In this document: positions 20,221 to 32,273 of the stretch, one piece after another
Position numbering within the stretch: position 1 is the stretch's first letter
Layout: each line of letters starts with the position of its first letter
Assembly: GCA_016271365.2 (NCBI GenBank)
Contig: CM057449.1
Location: 1,562,048,501 to 1,562,112,500, forward strand
Direction: 5' to 3'
DNA from: Neoceratodus forsteri
Taxonomy: Eukaryota; Chordata; Ceratodontiformes; Ceratodontidae
DNA length: 64,000 bases
Program-made: the position numbers and the translations under genes
Notes under the pieces: model-generated
Database searches by the model: none
What the model was told of the DNA's origin: nothing
What the model saw: the letters and a program-made list of their open reading frames with translations, nothing else

Positions 20221-22670
20221 ATGCCAGATGTTAACTGGATGACATGTACTGCAGCCACATCCAAGAACAGGGTCATTCTCGATGCCCTGCAGGGGGCAGG
20301 CCTTAGACAGCTAGTGTTGGAACCCACTCGTGAGGGAGGGAGCAATACTAGACTTGGTACTCTCAAATGGAGAGAGGATCACAAATTTAGAAGTCAGTAG
20401 ACATCTGGGAACAAGTGACCTCTGCACAGAGTGCTTCACAATGAGCACAACCATGGAGGCAAGCCATACAAAAACAAGCATACTGGACTTTAGAAGGGCC
20501 AACTTTGGCAAAATGGGTGAATACCTGAGGAATGCACTACCAAATGGCCAAAAAGGAGGGGTGGAAGAACAATGGAGAAAAATCAAAACTGCTATCATAG
20601 AGGCAACAAGCCTTTGTGTGGGACAAATAAAGAAAACAAAGTGGAGGAAAAAACCACTATGGTTCTCAAAAGAGGTGGCAGGGAAGGTTAAGGAGAAAAA
20701 GGCTGCATTCAGAAAGTATAAGGAATTACAGAAGGAGCATGACAGGGAACTGTATCAATTAAAGCAGAAAGAAGTGGGGAAGGCAGTCAGAATAGCAAAG
20801 GCCCAAACCGAGGAAAAACTAGCCAACTCAGTTAAGAAGGGGGATAAAACCTTTTATATGTACATTAGGGAGCATAGAAAGGTTAAGGGAGGAATAGTGA
20901 AGATTAATAAAGGAGAGGAGGGAGGGTGGGCAGAGGGAGACAGTGAAAAGGCAGAGATACTGAATGAATACGTTTGCTCAGTATTCACAAAAGAAGATGA
21001 GGAGGAGTTACCTAAACCAGACAATAGAAGCACTCTGGGTAGGGGGTTGACACCAGTCCATTTACAGAAGAAAGAGTCCTGAAAGAACTCCTAAAACTCA
21101 AGGTGGACAAAGCAATGAGGCCTGGCCGGATTCACCCCAGAATCCTAAAAGAACTAAGGGAGGACCTAGTGACACCACTGACCATACTTTTAACAAATCG
21201 TGGGAGGATGGGGTGGTACCTGAGGACTGGAGGAGGGCAGATGTGATTCCCCTTCACAAAGAGTGGAGCAAGGCAGAAGCAGGAAGCTACAGACCTGTAA
21301 GTTTGACCTCAATGGTAGGAAAAATGATGGAATCACTTCTGAAAGAAAGAATTGTTGAGTACCTAGAGGCCAGCGGGGCACAGGACCCAAAGCAGCATGG
21401 TTTACAGCAGGAAGGTCATGTCAGGCGATCTAATTGATTTCTTTGACTGGGTGACCAAAGTAATAGACCAGGAGGGCTATGGATATGGCCTACCTAGACT
21501 TTAGCAAGGCATTTGACACAGTCCGCAAAGACTAATAATCAAGTTAGCCAGCCTGGGAGTGGGTTCCAGGGTGGTAGCCCTGGGTGAAAACTGGCTGCAC
21601 AACAGGTTACAGAAGGTAATAGTGAATGGAACACATTCCGAAGAAGGGGGGTTACTAGTGGAGTACCTCAGGGCTCAGTACTGGGTCCAGTCCTCTTTGA
21701 CATCTTTATAGGTGGCATTGCAGAGGGTCTGGAGGGAAAGGTATGCCTCTTTGCAGATGACACAAAGATCTGTAACAGAGTTGATACACAAGGGGGGGTA
21801 GAAAGGATAAGAAGGGACTTGTCAAGGTTGGAGGAATGGTCAGACATATGGCAACTTAGATTCAATGCAAAGAAGTGCAAAGTAATGCACCTGGGAAACA
21901 AAAACCCAGGAGAAGAGTACGCAATAGCAGGGGAGGTACTAACAACAACAAAAATGGAAAGGGACTTGGGGGTAGTCATATCAAATGACTTAAAGGTGGG
22001 TAAGCAATGGAGAAGTCAGTAAGGAGAGCCAGGGGGATACTGGGATGCATAGGAAGGGGCATCACAAGTAGAAAAAAGGAAGTGGTTATCCCTCTGTACA
22101 GACAGTTGATGAGACCCCATCTGGAATACTGTGTGCAGTTTTGGAGACCCATCTAAACAAGGACATAGACAGGATGGAAGCAGTCCAGAGGAGGGCAACT
22201 AAAATGGTGCGGGGTCTGCATCAGAAACCATATGAAGAGAGACTGAGAGAGCTTATTATGTATACCCTTGATGAATGGAGGAACGGGGGGACATGATAGA
22301 AACTTTCAAGTACCTCAAGGGAATCAGCAAAGTCCAGGAGGGTAGCATTATTCAGAAAAAGAGATGTGTAAGAACAAGGGGGTACAATTTAACGATAGAG
22401 GGGGGACGGCTCAGGGGTAATGTGAGGAATTTTTTTTTTCACGGAGAGAGTGGTGGATGCTTGGAACCTCCTTCCTGGGGAGGTTGTTGGGTCTAAAACA
22501 GTGGGGGAATTCAAACATGCATGGGACAGACATAAGGCAATTGTAGTAGGGGGGTTGCAGGAAGTAGGCTGTTGGTTAACTAGAATCTGCAGCTTATCCT
22601 ATAGGAAGGGAAATGGGCAGACTGGGTGGGCCAAGTGGTCCTTATCTGCCGTCAAAGTCTATGTTTCTGT
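20221..22670 (+). mobile_element. CR1-c (inserted in LINE-C)
   Basis: This 5'-truncated plus-strand CR1 starts at the MPDVNW block of the endonuclease and runs to the standard CR1 3' end (gggcagactgggtgggcc..ctatgtttctgt). The duplication gtagtc bounds the complete insertion 19824-22670. Confidence 0.88.
20224..22500 (+). pseudogene. CR1-c ORF2: partial endonuclease + reverse transcriptase
   Basis: 20330-21082 is the longest intact piece (250 residues): endonuclease end (GAILDLVLSNGERITNLEV, HLGTSDL), then the charged linker (KKPLWFSKEVAGKVKEKKAAFRKYKELQK, ..YQLKQKEVGKAVRIAKAQTEEK). The RT begins beyond 21080 with VDKAM-P, then VPEDWRRADVIPLHKEWSK..GSYRPVSLTSMVGKMMESLLKERIVEYLE (21213-21437). 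Motif C (LFADDTKICNRVDTQGG) is at about 21738-21800. The C-terminal block with MEERGDMIETFKYLKGISKVQEG is at 22275-22496. Stops and indels occur between the pieces. The domain order is that of a normal CR1 ORF2. Confidence 0.86.
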
Positions 22671-22676
22671 GTAGTC

Positions 22677-25330
22677 TCCATACCAGGGTACAACATGCAC
22701 AGGCTGGACCGAACGGGGAAAAGAGGTGGCGGATGCTTAATCTACACTCACCACCACCTGCAATGTCACACAGTCCACCTGGCTAATACCAGCAAGGACT
22801 GTGAATGCCTTGCAGTAAAAATCATGATAGGCAAGGGGCGCAAAGGCCTGGTCGTCATAGCAGTAAACATCCCACCAGGTTGCCAGCAGGCGGTACTAGA
22901 AGCCTTTGCTAGCTACTACACCCAGGCAAGCCAGAACAAGGAAACCATCATTCTAGGGGATTTTAACTCCAACTGGCTAGCCAGTACTAGCGCTGCACAC
23001 AGAGACTTAGTATCGAGACTGTACCTAACGCAGATGGTCAAGAGCTGCACCTGCACAAACTACTGTATGGGCTGTAGCACTCTAATCGACTGGGTGCTAA
23101 CAATACACCCTGAATGGCTAAGGGAAGTCAAGGTACTCCCTGACACCCTCAGTGACCACTCAACTATCCAATGTGAGTGGTCAACCAAACAGACCAGGCC
23201 TCCTTCAAAAATGGTGAGGAACAGAGTTAACAAAAATAGCTCAATGGTCGGATTCAAGAACTACCTTAAGGTGATAGACTGGAGCTTCCTAGACTTATGC
23301 CCCTCTGTCGACACAGCACTGCAATTCTTCCTCAAACACTTCAACGCTGCTGCGGACAAATTCGCACCATAACACAAGATGATGATTAAAGGTGGCAGCA
23401 TGGACTTGGTTACCCCTCAACTCCTTGAGTTGATGCAGCAACTGGATCTACTCTGCACCAAGCTAGGGCTATAGGGACTAACATTGATATCCCAAACTAC
23501 AAAGCAGCCCATAACAGGTATACTTGGGGAAATCCAACAGGCCAAGGCAACATACCACAAGAACAGGCAGTCTCAATGCTGGGGTGATGGGAAGAAATTC
23601 TGGGCCTCTATAAAAAACTTTGGTGACAGTGATAGCTCCCCCCTCTATGCTTCACCACAATGATGAAGTCATCCTTGATGATGCCTCTATGGCAAATATC
23701 TTCAACAAGGCATTCACGCACTACAGTTTAGTCCTTCCCCCCCGACCAGCTACATACCCAGGAGGAATACCAGTTACAGTCCACTCGCCCTCCTCTTCCA
23801 GCGCTAGGACCTGCCTAACCTTCTACTTCAGACGGGTAACCATCAAGGAAACAAGAAATTATCTTGCAAGAGTCTTTGGCAAAACAAGGATGGGAGGCGA
23901 AGGTATCAACATGAAACTAATCTCTATCACCCTACCTGTGGTCTTCGTACCGATTACCAAGCTGTTCAACCTGTCTCTCTGCCTTCCCTGCTACTTGGAA
24001 AACTACTCTGGTTACTCCAGTGCACAAAGGAGGCGACCGATCTCTAGAAGCCAATTACAGACCATTTCATTTCTATCCCTGCTCTCTAAAGCACTGGAGT
24101 GAATCATTGCCGATCAACTCACGGACTGTCTGCATAAATACAACCTCCTCTGCCCCAACAGCATGGCTTCCGCAGGATGCATAGCACCAATACCGCACTA
24201 TTGGACTTCACTAGCTACATGCATGAAGCACTTGACCAGGGCCATTTGGTTGGAGCAATCTTTATCAACCTAACCAAGGCTTTCGATCTTGTGGACCACC
24301 AATTGCTTCACATGTTAAGCTGCCTAGGGCTGTCCCCCGTCATGGTCAGGTGGTTTTCAAGCTACCTGTCTGGGTGATCACAGAAAGTAAAAATCAACAG
24401 TGCAATCTCTGACACCTGCAGTGTCACAGTAGGGATCCCCCAGGGATCTGTACTGGGCCCGATCTTATTCATCCTCTTTGTGAACAACCTCCCTGACGCA
24501 TGCCCCACTTCTAAGATCCTGCTCTATGCCGATGACACAGTAGTGTTCTCCCAAAACTCCTGTCAAGAAGCCCTCACTAGGGATTTGCAATATAACTTTA
24601 ACCTTCCTCAGGACTGGTTCAAAGATAGCATGCTACTGCTTTACAGCAAAAAAAACAAGTTAGTGCTCTTTGCCAGACATCAAAAGAGTAAATCCATCTC
24701 ACCCCTCTCAAATACATGCAACGCTTACACCACCCTGTAGCAGGTGCCTTCATTCCGGTACCTGGGAATCACAATAGATGAGTCCCTGTCATTTTGATGA
24801 TCACATATGCAATATCACCGCTGCACTCAACAGGAAACTAGATGCCCTTTATACAGTAGGTTCAGGTTCTGTCTCACACCCGAGGCTAGGCTCTTGGCAG
24901 TTAAAGGTACAATCCTACCTATCCTGGACTACGGAAACGTGGTTTACGGCGCAGCCTCTGATACAAGCCTGCACAGAGTCAATACAACCCTAAATAAAGC
25001 ATGCAGATTTGTTTTAGATGCAGATCGTCTAACTCATACGTGTGACCTTTACATTAGGGCACAATGACTTCCTCTTATGGATCGCATTAAGCTCCGCTCC
25101 TGCCTTCTTCAGAAGAAGGCCCTCCTAGGACTTGCTCCTCCCTCTGTACAAGCCTTATTCCGCCCTGCCCCATCTCGCATGCTACAAGAAGCGTCACTAA
25201 ACATGCCTTGGCAGTGCCATTCAGAAGAACTGCCCTGGGGAGGTGAGCCTTTGCGGTAAGGGCTACCACCTAGTTAAACGAGCTCCCATACGCCATCACA
25301 AGCCTGACAAGCCTTAGCAACTTTAAGTCC
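22677..25330 (+). pseudogene. LINE-C ORF2: AP endonuclease + reverse transcriptase
   Basis: 22677-23372 is a well-kept endonuclease with GGGCLIYTHHHL, VVIAVNIPPGCQ, the catalytic IILGDFNSNWLA block, LIDWVLT and DTLSDHSTIQCEW (Asp-His pair kept). The RT follows in pieces: 23620-24102; the QHGF..HSTNTALLDF block (24177 on); motif A reading FINLTKAFDLVDH (Asn codon 24267-24269 where the family has the catalytic Asp); GIPQGSVLGPILFILFVNNLP (about 24430-24490); and an intact motif C, LLYADDTVVFS, at about 24519-24551. The C-terminal blocks LPILDYGNVVYGA and LNKACRFVLDADRLTHTC (24807-25067) match LINE-A. Frameshifts separate these pieces, so it is inactive. Confidence 0.85.
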
Positions 25331-26095
25331 AAGCTCAAGAATTCTATCTCCCCTCTCGTATGCTGCTTCTGTCACACCTAACCCACAGTAACCTTGCCTC
25401 CTTGTTCTGCTGGTCACACCTATGTTCTCCTCGTTCTGTTCACATGGCCCCTGAAATACATTACCCCCACACATATCCTGCCCACCCACCTTGGACCCCT
25501 ACCCCGTTCCCAACACCTCCCCCTTATGTGGCCTCACCCACTTACCCATCTTCACGTCCTCCCAACACCATTTTCCCTGATCCACCCATCAAGCCTACCT
25601 CGAGTTCTGTTTTTTCCCCCTTGCCTCCTGCTCGCTTTTTGACCTCTTACCTATCAACTGTACTGACTCTCCTGGTTGATGTTACATTTGCACCTTTTAG
25701 GATACTGACAAGGCTGTATAGCTACTACCTATGATCTTCCAAGCTTGTACAAATATGTACTAGCGAATTCTACTTATCTGGGCTGCTATGGGTGCGGCAT
25801 GCCCATGTACTCTGTATCCGTTCAATGTAATTTTTTGTTTTGCCTTAGCTTATACTATATTGATTTGCCCTTTGTTCTCAATTGATGATTATCGACAACG
25901 CCTACTTGCTGCTACTGTTTCCCCTATCCATGTATCTTAATTACTCTAAGTCCTCCTTGTTGATTCTTGACAATGCCTATTGGTTGCCTCTGTCTCCCCA
26001 ACTCATGTATTCATTTACCCTCCCTTATCTGATGAGTATCCTTTGTAAAATAGCTTTTAGCTTAAAGATAATTCCGATTACTCAATAAATAAAAT
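22677..26095 (+). mobile_element. LINE-C, main part
   Basis: This continues the LINE begun at 19686: endonuclease, RT, then a long C/T-rich 3' UTR ending in an ATCCTTTGTAAAAT..ACTCAATAAATAAAAT tail (26029-26095). That tail is related to those at 10764 and 15044. It is nested within LINE-B. Confidence 0.82.
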
Positions 26096-26602
26096 AGATG
26101 AGGTCAAGTCTCTATGCTCTCCTAGTTAACCCCACTCCCCAGCCACCTACCTTCCTCTGCTGCCTGGTCTCCCAAAGCAATTTCTCCTGTTTCACTGTGT
26201 CCTCTCATAATCCCACCCCTCCCCGTACTCATCAGCTATGTCTATGTGGGTTCCTTGACCGTGTCACTGTGTCTTTGTATGTTTATGCACCAATTTGCCC
26301 ATGTCATTTTTCATTCTGTTGTAATCTACTGTACAGTTATTTTAACTCCTGCTGATGAACTCTTAAGTTTTTATTGGAGTGTATATTCTCACCTGCCTGT
26401 TTTTACCTTGTGATCTGCACCACCTACTGATAGTGACTGCTGTACTACTGTAATGACTAATGTACGACTCAATTTGTTATCCATTGTATAGATGTTTCTT
26501 CTATGTGTTTGCCACTTGTTGCGGCCCGGGTCATGCCTGAAAATGGTCCTCCGGATCAGTGTACTTACTGTACCTGGTTATCAGAGACTTAAATGAATAA
26601 AT
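26096..26602 (+). mobile_element. Probable LINE-B 3' UTR
   Basis: It lies between the LINE-C tail and the point where CR1-b resumes, so by nesting it should be the 3' end of LINE-B. It has no ORF of note and ends in the simple tail aaatgaataaataaatgaat, a common kind of LINE terminus. The assignment rests on position, not on sequence similarity. Confidence 0.5.
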
Positions 26603-27829
26603 AAATGAATCTGATAGATTTCTTTGACTGGGTGACAAAGGATTTAGATCAGGGTAGAGCAGTGGATGTGGCTTCCCTAGATTTAAGTAAGTCTTTTAAC
26701 ATCGTTCCACATAGGAGACTAGTAAACAAGTTGGGTAGCTTAGGAGTGGATCCAAAGGTGGTAAAATGGACAAGAAATTGATTGGGGCTACACGACAGAG
26801 AGTGGTGGTAAACAGGGTTCACTTCCAGAAAGGGAGGGTGATCAGTGTTGGAACCAGCCCTCTTTAATGTCTTTATTTATAAATGACATTACAGAGGAGC
26901 TAGAAAGACAGGTCTGCCTTCTTGCAGATGACACCAAAATCTGCAGTAGAGTGGACAGTCGGTGGGGGGGGGGGGTGAACAGAGACCTGAGTAAAATAGG
27001 AGTGTCAACAGTATGGTAACTGGGCTTCAGTGCAAAAAAGTGCAAAAAAAAATGCACTTAGAGCACAGAAATCCAGGGGCGGACTACAAAATGGGTGGAG
27101 TGGTATTGACTACTGCCAAGTAGGAAAGAGGCCTGGAGATAATCCTGTTGGATGGCTGGTGGTCAGGAAGTGTGACAAGGCAATGGGGAGGGCTAGTGGG
27201 ATGCTGGAGTGCATAGGGAGGGTTATCACCAGCAGAAAGAGGCAGGTGGTGTTACCGCAGTATAGATCGCTGGTAAGACCTCACCTAGAGTACTCTGTCC
27301 AGTTCTGGAGACCAAATCTCTGGAAAGACATAGAGTGGAGGTGGTCCAGAGGTGGACAGCTAAAATGCGCAGGGTCTGCATCAAAAGCCCTACAAGGAGA
27401 GACAAAAGGACCTCAATATGTACACCCTGGAACCGGGGGGGGGGGGGTGGGTTATGATGGAGACCTTTAAATACCTCACAGCGGAAAACAAGGTACAGGA
27501 GGGAAGTATTTTTCAGAAGAAAAGCTACTCAAGAACAAGTGGACATGCTGTGGAGCTGGAGGGGGTAGATTCAGGAGAGATGTCAGCAGGTACTTCTTCA
27601 CAGAAAGAGTGATGGATTCCTGGAACGACCTTCCAGCAAAGGTGGCAAGGTCGAAAACAGCTGTGGGATTCCAGAATGCATTGGATAAGCACAAGGGGAC
27701 ATAGTGGAAAGGAAAGGGGGAAGAGCTGTAGATCGGACCTGGTCTGCGGTAATGGTATAGGTACAGAGAAATGGGCAGACTGGGTGGGCTAAGCAGTCCT
27801 TATTTGCCATCAAATTCTATGTTTCTGTG
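26603..27829 (+). mobile_element. CR1-b, 3' part
   Basis: This resumes CR1-b with (aaatgaatct)gatagatttctttgac, encoding LIDFFDWVTKDLDQG, then VASLDLSKSFNIVPHRRLVNKLGSLGVDP (motif A region, Asp kept), a decayed motif C (LLADDTKICSRVDS) near 26920-26955, and the C-terminal block [18 protein letters not shown] (27255-27320). It ends with the CR1 3' terminus at 27829. Frameshifts are frequent. Confidence 0.86.
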
Positions 27830-28560
27830 TGAAACAGTCTTTGAACCTAGCTGTCCATATGTTCCAAAACAGTGAGGTCCTCTTCAGTCTGGGGAAGTCG
27901 GCTCTGGTTCTGAAGCAGGTGTTCACATTTGTTGTCATGGAACTTGACTCGCTTTAGGCCAGAGCTTCTCTGCCATAAAACATGGCTTAGGATTTCTGGT
28001 CCAGTTCCCAGTTGTTTCCGGTTAGGCAGGTACAGCCAGCCAAGGATTTCCTTCAGTTCTTGGGGTGCATGGCACCCACATAATTAATTGTGTGGTGAGT
28101 TTGCTGGTGCATGCATCCCATACAATGGGAGCTCTGTCAACAGTGGTCCCTTATTCACTCCTTGCTTTTCTAGTCAATTCAGGTGACTCAGCCGATGAAG
28201 GATATACTGCACTGGTGGCTGTCACCTCTAAACCTCAGGGAGAGAATCCCATTCCTCTGGACCAAGGCCAAGATGCAATAGACAGCTAATGCCCCCGCTC
28301 ATTGGCTGGGGCACGTATGCAAGACAGTGGGGTGCACAGCAAATGGTCACTGAGTGAGTCTCTTCTGCATATCAACCTGCTTGATCTTAGAGCAGTTTTA
28401 TCAGACTGACAGAGTTCACTCACCTGGTTTGCGGTCAGATCGTCCAAGTCAATATGAACAACATGACCACAGAGTTGTACAGCAGCAAGCAGTGTGAGGG
28501 AGCTGTCCCACAAGTGGTGACTGCATCCGCAGATGATGTCCCTGATGCTCACGAGGAATG
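27830..28560 (+). pseudogene. Old DIRS element, RT/RNase H remnant (3' half)
   Basis: The first codons, QSLNLAVHMFQNSEVLFSLG then KSALVLKQVFTFV, align in order with ESLSFTLNLFFHLGITVNFP then KSQFVPSQRLQFI of the inner DIRS (about 60990-61085). They directly continue the piece that ends at 12660. Near 28370-28400 a HINLLDLRAV block matches HINILETRAV of the DIRS RNase H region. No tyrosine recombinase block is recognisable downstream. The sequence has many stops. Confidence 0.65.
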
Positions 28561-29248
28561 TTTTGTTTTTTTACCTTGGAAAATAGCACACTGACAGGAT
28601 GACTTCTCCTATCCATGGACAGAGGGTCTTCTAGTGCTATAATTAGCTATTAACTCTCAAGAAGAAAGTGTAATAACAATTTGTTACTTTTTGCATAACT
28701 TTAGGTTACTTTTGGTAAGAGGGAAGCTTCTGCTTTAATAGAACAGACTGGGGTATACACAGTGCCATTTAAAATATCAGAGCTGCCACGACAGCCTATC
28801 TGTAGTGCATTGTGATGCCATATGGGTGACCTGAGTTTGGGAGCGAGCCTAACCTCCCAGCAGTCATGCAACTTCATGTTGGATGTACTACCAGTGCATC
28901 TCTTCCTGGTCAAGGGAGTGTGGCACCACATGCCATAGCAATCCCTGTGATTGGCTAGGGAGATCATTTGCCATAAAGATGTAATAGATCTTATGTCATC
29001 CACGGCACAAAGTACGAGCTGGAAGGGCGGGAAGAAAATGGTGGGGGGGGTCCATCATGATGGGATTTCCATGCCCCACACCACAGTTTAAGCTGTGCCA
29101 GAGCTGGGAATTCACTGATGTGCCCAGTGGAAGGATGTGTATGGAAGATAAAAACACATTTTAAAATCCTAGGACTTACAAAAAGAAATCCTTGGGGGAG
29201 AGGGGATTTCTGTTTCACATACATGCGCACACACACAAAGCTATCACA
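28561..29248. other. Unassigned sequence
   Basis: No convincing ORF, exon or repeat match. The right limit is set by the start of a T-rich LINE-like tail. Confidence 0.4.
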
Positions 29249-29830
29249 TTTATTTATTTATTGAAATGTTTCACCAGGAAGGCGCACTGAGCAACAAGTC
29301 GCTCGTCTCCTGGTGCAACCTAGGGGGAAGGGGTACAATTAGAATGAGACATTAAACATTCAAGTTACAAGATCAATATTAACATACAGTTGTAAGGCAG
29401 GTGTTACAACAGTGTTGTGCATAACGTGTAGAAAGAGTGAACAATAAGTGCCGGGTTAATAAGTAAACAAGTGCTTACGTGAAAGAAAAGGGGGAGGGAG
29501 GTGAGGTGGGGAGGGGAGTCGTGTTGTTTATGACCCCTTCCAGGATGCGAGGAATCCTGCAAGGGGACCTGGGGACCAAAGAGGGATAAGGCAGTGTCCC
29601 AGAGAGACCCTTTAAGATGGTGGGGGAAGGAGTAGATGAGAGTTATAAGCCCCTTGGAGGGTAGGAGAGGGACCCATGAAGAGTATTCAGTGTCCTTTAC
29701 ATTCTGTGAGAGATCATGAGAGGCCAGTAAGGGGGAGCAATTAGTGGGAAGGGGAGGAGGGCTAGAGATTTTGGGGGGGGGGGGTGCACAAGGTAAAATG
29801 AAGGTGAGGGTAGGGTTGTCCAGGGCTTAA
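29249..29830 (-). mobile_element. Probable LINE 3' end (minus strand)
   Basis: It begins on the plus strand with tttatttatttattgaaatgtttcaccagg, the look of a LINE simple tail read backwards. This is comparable with 4545-4620 and 49955-50060. A G-rich stretch without ORFs follows. The right limit and the clade are uncertain. Confidence 0.45.
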
Positions 29831-30136
29831 AGGAGGGAATTATTAGTTAACACATGTTAACTAAAAGTAAGTAATTAAAAATGAATCCTGTTACTTCCCT
29901 CTATTACTACTTCTTGGAAGTAATGTATAACAGTTGCTAGTTCCTCTGATCCAGTTTAGTTAATCGGGCCGTGCCTCCTATGCATGCTATTTTATAAAGT
30001 GTCGATATCGCACAACCTGGGTGGGTTAGTCACTTGAAAGTGTGGTAACTGGAGTGTGTTACACTTGGGTGTAAAAATCCAAGTGTTAGCTGTTTTTTTC
30101 ATCACATTTTGAACAATAAAAAACATTTTTCAAAAG

Positions 30137-30137
<1 letters not shown>

Positions 30138-30177
<40 letters not shown>

Positions 30178-30187
30178 ATGTATGTGT
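30138..30187. repeat. (TG)n microsatellite
   Basis: About 15 uninterrupted TG units run into TATATGTATG repeats. Confidence 0.95.
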
Positions 30188-31550
30188 TAGCCCCTTCCCC
30201 TTTCTGGTCTAGGGGTTTAGATGACATCATTTTCAGAGAGGGGGAGCAAACATCCAGCCACTTAGTTGACTGTCCAAGCTTGCAGTGACTTCCCAGGGGT
30301 GTGGAACTTCTTCAGGCCGATGTATATCTGCAAATCAATTGTGGTTACCAAACAGCATTGATTCTGAAATAATTGTTCACCACAAAGATAATGGTCCAAC
30401 CAGACGATTACTAATGTCAGTTTCATGAGCATATTGTTAAATTACTGTTACACTGGTGAAAAATGCAGAATACACTTAAATTAAGATGTTAGCTGTTCAT
30501 CTTTGGTTAATTCACGCTCCCATGGGGAAACCCCGATTCTTAACAGGGGATGTTGTGCCATCCCATCAGGTTCAAGTGCTTTGATTTAGATTGGGGCTCA
30601 TGCCAAAATTAAATAGTCTTTTAGTAAAGTGTAGGACTGTCTCACAGCACCACGGTCCCCTCACTACCCGGGAATGCCCTCTCACAGCAAATACTCCAGT
30701 AAATGCATTCATGCTCATTTTTTCCATTAGACCACATTACGGGTTGTTTTTAACAGGCCAGAGCACCAGATGGCTAGGGGGCTGTGGGTGTCTTGTGGCA
30801 GTAATGACCTACAGAACACACACTTGGTTCCCCCAGATAGCAGCTTCACTTGAGGATCCTACCTCTACACTCCTTCCATAACCCAGCGCTGCCTTAGTTC
30901 TTAGAGATACTGGCAGTTCACCGTTAGACATTTACTTTGACTCTTAAACTGCAGGGGGCCGGGAGTGAGTGCCAGTGATTTCAGTTACTCAATCTTTCAC
31001 AGTTGCATGTTACAGCTTATGTTACCAGGTTGTTTCAGGTCTCTGTGTGGGGTCCCTTCAATGTGTTATCAGATTGTCTGCAGTTTCTTTTCTTTCATCT
31101 TTTGCATTGCTGAAATGGTCTATACAGGAAATTGAACAAGTGGGGAAATACACCAGGTGGGGGGGTGCACTGGTGTAGAAAGGCTTCCACCACAATTCCC
31201 TGGGATTTTGTAGAGTGTTACTCTACAGGAACTATCAGTGACACCCTGAAGATGCTGCAGCTTCTCTGCCCTAGATGCAACTGAACTACAGCTTCCTGGG
31301 CTGCTTAGACTCAAGCAGCTGGCTCCACCTTCAGAACCTTCTGTCAGTGGCCTGTTGACTCAGAGCTCTGAAAGGCACACCAAGTGCTCATAAAGAGGCC
31401 TAACGAGGCTCCCTGGGGTACAGTTTGTTTTGCTGGGGGTCCAGTTCGGGAGTCCCAAACACCTTCACAAACATTATTGTATGTTTAGCCTGTTGCTAAG
31501 GTGCAGTTATGCGGTACCTTATATTAATGCCGTTTCTGTGTTTCTTTCAG
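30188..31550. other. Intron sequence of the host gene, no feature seen
   Basis: It lies directly upstream of the penultimate exon. I see no exon-like ORF with splice signals in it and no clear repeat. It ends with a polypyrimidine tract and tttctttcag at 31541-31550. Confidence 0.5.
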
Positions 31551-31718
31551 GCAGTTTATCCAGGAGTACATGGTGACATACAGTCAGCAAGTTTTCAGTA
31601 TCTTGGAGACGGTGACGGTCCTCGACCAGCCACTAGTTATCAGCCTGATTCCCACAATCACGAAGTCCCTGAAGGACTCTGAACACAAGCAAGGCCTTGG
31701 TAGAAACACTGCACAAAG
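31551..31718 (+). CDS. MMS22L: Host gene, penultimate coding exon (probable MMS22L)
   Basis: The exon follows a polypyrimidine tract and cag acceptor (31548-31550) and ends at a gt donor (31719-31720, aag|gtacct). It opens with the last base of a split codon, then reads QFIQEYMVTYSQQVFSILE, TVTVLDQPLVISLIPTITKS and LKDSEHKQGLGRNTAQ, closing with two bases (ag) of an Arg codon. It is open throughout and joins in frame to 32192. From memory the helical text and the GLGRN..AQR turn resemble the C-terminal domain of MMS22L, the partner of TONSL that helps load RAD51 at damaged replication forks in the nucleus. That identity could be wrong, but the exon structure is firm. Upstream exons must lie before the window or be hidden among the insertions; I found none. 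Confidence 0.6.
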
Positions 31719-32191
31719 GTACCTTTTAAATGGAGATTCCTGCTCTTTATAGAGAGCAATCTTAGACAGCATCATAGATTGCTGACAAGAGCTTTGCCAT
31801 TAGAGCTAAAAAGAATCTTTGTTCTTTGCTGTTATGCTCTTTCAAGAGAATTCTCAAATGGAACTTTAAGGTAGGATCTTACCAGATTAATTTGGCAGCA
31901 AGTTGGCCCTAACTGCTGGAGATTCATTGATGGTACATTAACCCTTTAACCTTCAAACACTCTTATAAATCAGTTCACGTGCCTAAGGTGGGATGCTTGG
32001 AGCTGATGTGAATCCTGAGGCCTTTTGAAAAATACGTTGAAAATGTTTGTTAGTGTAGCTGATCCCATAATCTTGTTGTTAATGTCTTGATTGTTTGAGG
32101 TTTAATCCTTGACCAATTTGAGGTTTAACCCTTGACCAAGCTAAATTATATACTCAATCATTGTTTGTGTTTTTTTTGTTTTTTGTTACAG

Positions 32192-32273
32192 AGATGCCTA
32201 TAGAAGACTATTGTCTCAACTGGGAGAAAGAGGACAACTGGAAATGTTAAACATAGACAATGACAGTAGTTAG
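32192..32273 (+). CDS. MMS22L: Host gene, last coding exon (probable MMS22L C-terminus)
   Basis: It is preceded by a T-rich tract and ttacag (32186-32191). The first base completes the Arg codon split by the intron (32191 is the last intron base). The exon then reads DAYRRLLSQLGERGQLEMLN and IDNDSS, with a TAG stop at 32271-32273. Both splice sites are consensus and the phase agrees with the previous exon, which makes this pair the only convincing host coding sequence in the window. The intron between them is 473 bp. Confidence 0.6.

Noticed and set aside
30591..31178. Possible additional host exons upstream of 31551
   Set aside because: The ORFs there lack paired splice signals and have no resemblance to the family.
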